Of a stretch of DNA of 64,000 bases, positions 59,276 to 64,000 are shown piece by piece (positions within the stretch are counted from its first letter, which is position 1; every line of letters begins with the position of its first letter). The DNA comes from Acidimicrobiia bacterium. Lineage in GTDB: Bacteria > Actinomycetota > Acidimicrobiia > Acidimicrobiales > Bin134. Location of the stretch: the NCBI GenBank assembly GCA_009842675.1, contig VYEX01000077.1, positions 1 to 64,000 of the forward strand, in the 5' to 3' direction. Under the pieces are notes generated by a model. The model made no database searches. It had not been told where the DNA came from and saw nothing but the letters and a program-made list of their open reading frames with translations. Made by a program: the position numbers and the translations under genes.

Positions 59276-60016
59276 ATGACCAGCGAGCGCACCAAGAGGT
59301 CGGGCCGATGGGACCGAATCGTCTTGAAGCTCTCCGGCGAGGCCTTTGCCGGAGAGGCTGGATACGGCATTGACGGGGAAATCGCCGCGCAGATCGCCAG
59401 CGAGATCGTCAAGGTCAGGGCCGAGTTCGATGTAGATGTGGCCGTGGTGGTGGGCGGCGGGAACATCTGGCGGGGCATGACCGGAGCGGGCGCGGGAATG
59501 GACCGGGCCCAGGCCGACTACATGGGGATGCTGGCCACTGTCATCAACGCGCTTGCGCTGCAAGACACCCTCGAAAGGCTCAATCAGCCCACTCGGGTGC
59601 AGACGGCCATCGGCATGGCCCAGGTTGCCGAGCCATACATCCGCCGCCGGGCAATTCGACACTTGGAAAAGGGTCGCGTGGTCATTTTCGCCGCTGGCAC
59701 CGGCAATCCGTTCTTCACCACCGATACCGCAGCGGCGCTGCGAGCTGTGGAAATCGAGGCCGGAGTCCTCCTGAAGGGCACCCACAGCGGAACAGACGGG
59801 ATTTATACCGCCGATCCTCGAACCGATCCCAATGCCGAGAAGCTCGATGAAGTGCAGTACTTGGATGTGCTGTCCCAGGGCCTGAGGGCCATGGACAGCA
59901 CCGCGGTCTCTTTGTGCATGGACAACAAGTTGCCCATCGTCGTGTTCGACCTCATGAAGCCGGGAAACGTAAGCGCCATACTCGACGGGCAGTTGATCGG
60001 TACTCTGGTGTCATGA
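59276..60016 (+). CDS. pyrH: UMP kinase
   Basis: Amino-acid-kinase-fold enzyme making UDP from UMP. The 246-residue protein shows [97 protein letters not shown] and the C-terminal [16 protein letters not shown] start 9 nt after tsf. Confidence 0.96.
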   Translation: MTSERTKRSGRWDRIVLKLSGEAFAGEAGYGIDGEIAAQIASEIVKVRAEFDVDVAVVVGGGNIWRGMTGAGAGMDRAQADYMGMLATVINALALQDTLERLNQPTRVQTAIGMAQVAEPYIRRRAIRHLEKGRVVIFAAGTGNPFFTTDTAAALRAVEIEAGVLLKGTHSGTDGIYTADPRTDPNAEKLDEVQYLDVLSQGLRAMDSTAVSLCMDNKLPIVVFDLMKPGNVSAILDGQLIGTLVS

Positions 60017-60040
60017 GGGATGCCCCAAGGCATCGAAATA

Positions 60041-60616
60041 ATGACAACCGGCGATGAGTTGACCGATTTAGTGTTGGACGAAGCCGGTGGGCGCATGGAC
60101 TCCGCCGTCCATCACACACGCCAGCAGTTCGCCTCCGTCAGAACCGGGCGGGCCTCTCCGGCGCTGTTCGAACGGTTTCTCGTGGAGTACTACGGCACCG
60201 AAGTCCCCTTGCAACAGCTGGCCAGCTTCAGCGTCCCCGAAGCGCAGTTGCTCGTCATCTCCCCGTTCGACAAGAGCTCCATATCGGCCATCGAAAGGGC
60301 CATCATTCAAGCCGACCTCGGGCTCAATCCCAGCAACGACGGCAATGTTGTGAGGCTCACGTTCCCACCTCTGACCGAAGAGCGCCGCCGCGAGCTCGTC
60401 AGATTGGTCAAGCAGATGGCTGAAGAGGGGCGAGTGGCGATTCGAAACACCCGCCGCAGCAGCCGCCACGACATCGACCAGCTCAGCAAAGACGGGGATG
60501 TCTCTGAGGACATCGCCGCCCGGACCGAGAAGGAGCTCGACCGGCTAACCCACGACCATGAGCAGCTAATAAATGATGCCTTGAGTGTCAAAGAACAAGA
60601 GCTGCTCGAGATCTAG
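60041..60616 (+). CDS. frr: Ribosome recycling factor
   Basis: Splits post-termination ribosomes with EF-G. ATG 60041 (MTTGDELTDLVLDEAGGRM) gives 191 residues; ATG 60020 would add seven. Family segments: QQFASVRTGRASPALFERFL, YYGTEVPLQQLASFSVPEAQ, SAIERAIIQADLGLNPSNDG, RLTFPPLTEERRRELVRLVK and a C-terminal helix ending KEQELLEI. Canonical length is about 185. Confidence 0.95.
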   Translation: MTTGDELTDLVLDEAGGRMDSAVHHTRQQFASVRTGRASPALFERFLVEYYGTEVPLQQLASFSVPEAQLLVISPFDKSSISAIERAIIQADLGLNPSNDGNVVRLTFPPLTEERRRELVRLVKQMAEEGRVAIRNTRRSSRHDIDQLSKDGDVSEDIAARTEKELDRLTHDHEQLINDALSVKEQELLEI

Positions 60617-60628
60617 CCTGGAGGGGCA

Positions 60629-61912
60629 GTGGACGACGACAATCCTTTCCAACGACCAAATGACCAGTTCGAAGAGGCGCCTGAAGACGATCAGGCCACC
60701 TTCTTGGACGATCTGACTTCCCTGTTCGACGAAGAAGAGGATGAGTCCGAACTTGCCGTTTGGGATGAACCTGCCGACACCGGCTCAGACGCCGACGAGG
60801 GCTGGGACAGCCTCACCGAGGCCGCGCCCCGGTGGCGCGAAGACTCGGACGAGCACACATTCGCCGACCTAGCTGATCCCGTTGGAGGCAGCCCAATTGA
60901 TGTCGGCGGAGCAACCGAAGGGGCAAGCGTCTTCGAAGACCCTGAGCCCACTGAGGCGGTGGAGTTTCCCTCGGTGGACCGGGTGGATGAGGTGCTGTCT
61001 TTGGACGTAGCCGATTCTCCGTCCGTTGCAGAAATGCCGTCGCCCCTATCGGCACCGCATTCGACGGGTACCCACCCGAGGGCTACTGGCGCCAACGGCA
61101 ACCTGATGAGGGCCGTTGTGGTCGGATTGCTGCTGGGCGGCATCGTGCTAGGCGCGATCGCTCTGGGAGAGCGAGTCACTCTTGCGGTGTTGGTCATCGC
61201 ACTGCTCATCGCCGCGGCGGAGTGGTTCACCACGCTGCGCCATGCTGGCTATCAGCCCCCAACGCTGGTGGGATTCGCCGCGGTGGTTGCCCTGCCGATA
61301 GCCGCCTTTTGGCGGGGCGCCGACGGGATGGTGATGGTGTTGGTCTTCGCGCTGTTCGGAGCCGGGCTGTGGTATTTGGGCGGCATTGGCCGCGACCGTC
61401 CGCTGGCCAATCTCGGGGTCACCCTGCTGGGCATCACCTATATCGGAGTCACCGGGGCGTTCGGCGGGCTCCTGCTGGACAACCCGGATGGAGCGGAACT
61501 AGTGCTGAGCGCGGTGATCTTGACCGTGGCCCACGACGTGGGGGCTTTCGCCGTCGGGCGGGCCGCAGGCCGCACGCCGTTGTCGAAGTCCAGTCCGAAC
61601 AAGACGGTCGAGGGTTTGATCGGCGGCACGATTCTCACCATCGCAGTCGCATTGGTGTTCATCTCCATTCTGGAGATCGGCCCCTTTGGGGAAGAGCCTG
61701 GGTCGCGCTCCGATGGCGTCATCCTGGGCATCGTGATTGCCGCAGTTGCCCCGCTTTCCGATCTTCTGGAGTCGGCTCTCAAACGTGACCTCGGCGTCAA
61801 GGACATGGGATCTTTGCTGCCCGGCCATGGAGGCATGCTGGATCGGATTGACGCCCTGCTCTTCGTTCTGCCGGCCACCTACTTCACCGCTCTCATGCTT
61901 GGGGTGATCTGA
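60629..61912 (+). CDS. cdsA: Phosphatidate cytidylyltransferase with acidic N-terminal extension
   Basis: Makes CDP-diacylglycerol in the membrane. The C-terminal 270 residues hold about eight hydrophobic helices and the CDP-DG synthase signature SALKRDLGVKDMGSLLPGHG plus GMLDRID. The first roughly 155 residues are a hydrophilic, acidic, probably disordered cytoplasmic extension (EAPEDDQATFLDDLTSLFDE). Such a long head is not needed for catalysis. GTG start with CTGGAGG upstream, 12 nt after frr. Confidence 0.92.
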   Translation: MDDDNPFQRPNDQFEEAPEDDQATFLDDLTSLFDEEEDESELAVWDEPADTGSDADEGWDSLTEAAPRWREDSDEHTFADLADPVGGSPIDVGGATEGASVFEDPEPTEAVEFPSVDRVDEVLSLDVADSPSVAEMPSPLSAPHSTGTHPRATGANGNLMRAVVVGLLLGGIVLGAIALGERVTLAVLVIALLIAAAEWFTTLRHAGYQPPTLVGFAAVVALPIAAFWRGADGMVMVLVFALFGAGLWYLGGIGRDRPLANLGVTLLGITYIGVTGAFGGLLLDNPDGAELVLSAVILTVAHDVGAFAVGRAAGRTPLSKSSPNKTVEGLIGGTILTIAVALVFISILEIGPFGEEPGSRSDGVILGIVIAAVAPLSDLLESALKRDLGVKDMGSLLPGHGGMLDRIDALLFVLPATYFTALMLGVI

Positions 61913-61942
61913 GCTTCCGGTCTATACCGACGTGATTCGCTC

Positions 61943-63118
61943 ATGACCTCCCTGTCTTTGCTTGGTTCCACTGGCTCAATCGGCGTTCAGACGCTGGACG
62001 TGATTCGGGCCGAATCCGAGGCCTGGGACGTGGTGGCTCTGGGTGCGGGACGCTCAATCGAGCAATTGGTGGTCCAAGCCCGAGAATTTCGCCCCCGCAT
62101 TGTGGTGGTCGGCGATGACGGTCTGGTTCCCGAAGTACAGGAGGCACTGCCAGGGGTGACCGTGGCCAGTGGCTCAAAAGCACTAGCCGAGGCAGCCGCC
62201 ATGGGGGAGGTGGTGGTCAACGGTGTTGTCGGTTTCGCCGGTCTGCCGGTGACGCTTGCCGCCCTGGAGAATGGTCGACGCCTGGCACTGGCCAACAAGG
62301 AGTCGCTGATCGCCGCTGGCCCGGTAGTCCAGCGGGCCCGGCAGACCTCCGGCGCCGAGCTGTTGCCAGTGGACAGCGAGCACTGCGCGGTCCACCAGTG
62401 CCTGCGGGCCAACGATGTGTTCACCACCGAAGCGGGAATGGAGCGCGTTCATCGCATAGTGCTCACCGCCAGCGGCGGGCCGTTCCGGGGCCGAACGAGG
62501 AGCGAGTTGGCCGATGTGACCGTGGAGCACGCGTTGGCCCACCCCACCTGGAGCATGGGCCCCAAGATCACGGTGGACTCCTCCACGCTGATGAACAAGG
62601 GCTTGGAAGTGATCGAGGCCAACGAGCTGTTCGGAATGGGGTATGACCGCATCGAGGTGGTGATCCATCCCCAGTCGGTGGTCCATTCCATGGTGGAGTA
62701 CACCGATGGCGCCACTATCGCCCAGCTCTCCCTGCCCGACATGCGGCTGTGCATTGGTTACGCCATGGCCTATCCCGACCGCATTGCCACGCCATTTGGC
62801 CGCATCGACTGGGCGGAGCTGCGCCGCTTGGATTTCGAGCCCCCCGACACCGAGGCGTTTCCCTGTCTGGAGTTGGCCTACACCGCCGGGCGCATGGGCG
62901 AGACTGCACCCGCTTTGCTGAATGCGGCCAACGAGGTGGCCGTGCAGGCTTTTCTCGATGAGCGGATACGATGGACAGCAATTCCCGAGATTCTGGAGAC
63001 GGTCTTAGGCGACCACGACGGCACCGAGGCCGACTCCCTGGAGGCGGTCATGGAGATCGACGGCAAAGCCCGAGCCGCGGCCGAGCGAGTCGTCGTTAGC
63101 CAATCCGACCGCACTTAG
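61943..63118 (+). CDS. dxr: 1-deoxy-D-xylulose 5-phosphate reductoisomerase
   Basis: First committed step of the MEP isoprenoid pathway, NADPH-dependent. The 391-residue protein begins MTSLSLLGSTGSIGVQTLDV and has ALANKESLIAAG, the metal-site motif LLPVDSEHCAVHQCL, RIVLTASGGPFRG, HPTWSMGPKITVDSSTLMNKG and VIHPQSVVHSMVEY. ALLNAANEVAVQAFLD lies near the C-terminus. All are canonical. Confidence 0.96.
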   Translation: MTSLSLLGSTGSIGVQTLDVIRAESEAWDVVALGAGRSIEQLVVQAREFRPRIVVVGDDGLVPEVQEALPGVTVASGSKALAEAAAMGEVVVNGVVGFAGLPVTLAALENGRRLALANKESLIAAGPVVQRARQTSGAELLPVDSEHCAVHQCLRANDVFTTEAGMERVHRIVLTASGGPFRGRTRSELADVTVEHALAHPTWSMGPKITVDSSTLMNKGLEVIEANELFGMGYDRIEVVIHPQSVVHSMVEYTDGATIAQLSLPDMRLCIGYAMAYPDRIATPFGRIDWAELRRLDFEPPDTEAFPCLELAYTAGRMGETAPALLNAANEVAVQAFLDERIRWTAIPEILETVLGDHDGTEADSLEAVMEIDGKARAAAERVVVSQSDRT

Positions 63119-63121
63119 TCG

Positions 63122-64000
63122 ATGACCTTCCATCAAGTCGGCTCCTCGGGGAGCGGTCAGCCTCCGGCGACCCCGCTCGGCAATTTGAGGGCATCGCGCG
63201 AGGGTTGGGGAGGTTTGATGCTGGTGGTCGGCCTGCTTGCCCTAGTGCAGGTGTTCTGGGGACTTCCGATGCTCATCGTCGTGCTGGCCGTTATTGGCAT
63301 GATCTTCCTGCACGAGATGGGCCACTTTGTCGCCGCCCGGGCGGCGGGCATGAGTGTCACCGAGTTCTTCTTGGGATTTGGACCCCGCCTGTGGTCTGTC
63401 CGCCGGGGCGAGACCGTCTACGGCATCAAGGCAATACCGGCCGGGGCCTATGTGCGGATCATCGGGATGAACAATCTGGAGGAAGTTCCCCCGGCCGACG
63501 AACACCGCACCTATCGCAGCAAGCCTTACTGGAGGCGGATGTCGGTGGCCGTGGCCGGTTCGACCGTGCATTTTCTACTGGCGCTGGTTCTGATCTTCTC
63601 CTTCCTGGTTATTGGTGGCAAGCACGAAGACGTACCCTCTCCGGATTGGACGGTGAACTTCGTGGCTCCAGGTTCACCGGCCGAGGGGGCGGGGCTGCTG
63701 CCGGGCGACCGCATTGTGTCGGTCGACGACAGTCCGGTCGCCACCATGAGCGAGATGGTGGTGGTATTGCCCGAACCGGGTACCCCGGTGAGCTTGGGGG
63801 TAGACAGGGGAGGCGAAGAACTCGTCCGCACGCTGACACTTAGCACTCATCCTGATGACTCCAATAAGGGATTCATCGGCATCTCGTCTGCTTCAGCCTG
63901 GTCGCGTCATCAGGTAGAAGTCGGATACTTTGAGGCCGTTCCTGAGACACTGGATGAATTCGGTTTCCTGGTCAAGGAATCAGTCTTCGGCATCGGCAGA
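63122..64000 (+). CDS. RseP/Rip1-type site-2 intramembrane metalloprotease (3' partial)
   Basis: Runs off the window end, so it is absent from the ORF track; the frame is open from ATG 63122 to 64000 (293 codons). A hydrophobic helix contains the zinc site FLHEMGHFVAARAAG (HExxH), with FFLGFGPRLWSVRRGETVYG, AIPAGAYVRIIGM and a PDZ domain (VNFVAPGSPAEGAGLLPGDR). The second zinc-site NPxxDG motif would lie beyond the window. The family cleaves membrane anti-sigma factors. dxr followed by this gene is the standard actinobacterial order. Confidence 0.92.
   Translation, partial: MTFHQVGSSGSGQPPATPLGNLRASREGWGGLMLVVGLLALVQVFWGLPMLIVVLAVIGMIFLHEMGHFVAARAAGMSVTEFFLGFGPRLWSVRRGETVYGIKAIPAGAYVRIIGMNNLEEVPPADEHRTYRSKPYWRRMSVAVAGSTVHFLLALVLIFSFLVIGGKHEDVPSPDWTVNFVAPGSPAEGAGLLPGDRIVSVDDSPVATMSEMVVVLPEPGTPVSLGVDRGGEELVRTLTLSTHPDDSNKGFIGISSASAWSRHQVEVGYFEAVPETLDEFGFLVKESVFGIGR

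Overview
The window is a gene-dense, high-GC chromosomal segment of an actinobacterium. Gene order and content fit the class Acidimicrobiia best (inference). It holds two conserved actinobacterial blocks. The first matches the Mycobacterium Rv1691-Rv1701 order: TPR-like protein, HAD phosphatase, tlyA, nadK, recN, pyrG, Nudix hydrolase, xerD. The second matches the Rv2975c-to-dxr/rip order: fakA-like, recG, rsmD, coaD, coiled-coil protein, DUF177, rpmF, plsX, acpP, rnc, fpg-like, smc, ftsY, ffh, rpsP, KH protein, rimM, trmD, rplS, yraN, yifB, dprA, xerC, LytM-like, rpsB, tsf, pyrH, frr, cdsA, dxr, rseP. I see no rRNA, tRNA, CRISPR array, prophage or intact insertion sequence. No gene-free stretch exceeds 230 bases.

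Layout. 1-12.9 kb: housekeeping block 1, with a class I aldolase and a ferredoxin-type 2-oxoglutarate oxidoreductase (korAB) inserted. 12.9-31.8 kb: a more accessory region holding an amidohydrolase, a SulP transporter, the giant 2-oxoglutarate decarboxylase/dehydrogenase kgd, exonuclease III, a CPA2 antiporter, a short UvrD-like helicase, a zincin, an AMACR-type racemase, a PIG-L deacetylase, an unrecognised probable beta-propeller protein behind a hairpin-rich leader, galE, and an ATP-type pckA joined to a cold-shock-like gene. 31.9-64 kb: housekeeping block 2, covering DNA repair, lipid and CoA synthesis, chromosome segregation, SRP, ribosome biogenesis, natural transformation/recombination and the start of isoprenoid synthesis. 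The window ends inside rseP.

How genes work together. korAB and kgd give two routes from 2-oxoglutarate toward succinyl-CoA or succinic semialdehyde. fba, pckA and galE serve gluconeogenesis and sugar metabolism. plsX, acpP and cdsA make phospholipid precursors, and dxr starts the MEP pathway. smc, xerC and xerD serve chromosome segregation and dimer resolution. ffh and ftsY target membrane proteins. rpsP, KhpA, rimM, trmD, rplS, rpsB, tsf and frr form a translation cluster.

Main observations. (1) About fourteen genes carry a TA(G/C)nnT hexamer 6-9 nt before the start codon, which suggests widespread leaderless transcription. (2) The MutM/Fpg-like protein between rnc and smc has lost nearly every catalytic and base-flipping residue. 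(3) A 166-bp TA-flanked inverted-repeat element sits exactly between the stop codons of yraN and an unlisted 42-residue membrane protein gene. (4) Two genes, the HAD phosphatase and rnc, appear to start at CTG inside a CTGA overlap. (5) bS16, KhpA, uS2 and CdsA carry long acidic low-complexity extensions, and the uS2 tail contains a perfect 105-bp tandem duplication. (6) The LytM-like protein before rpsB lacks its zinc ligands.
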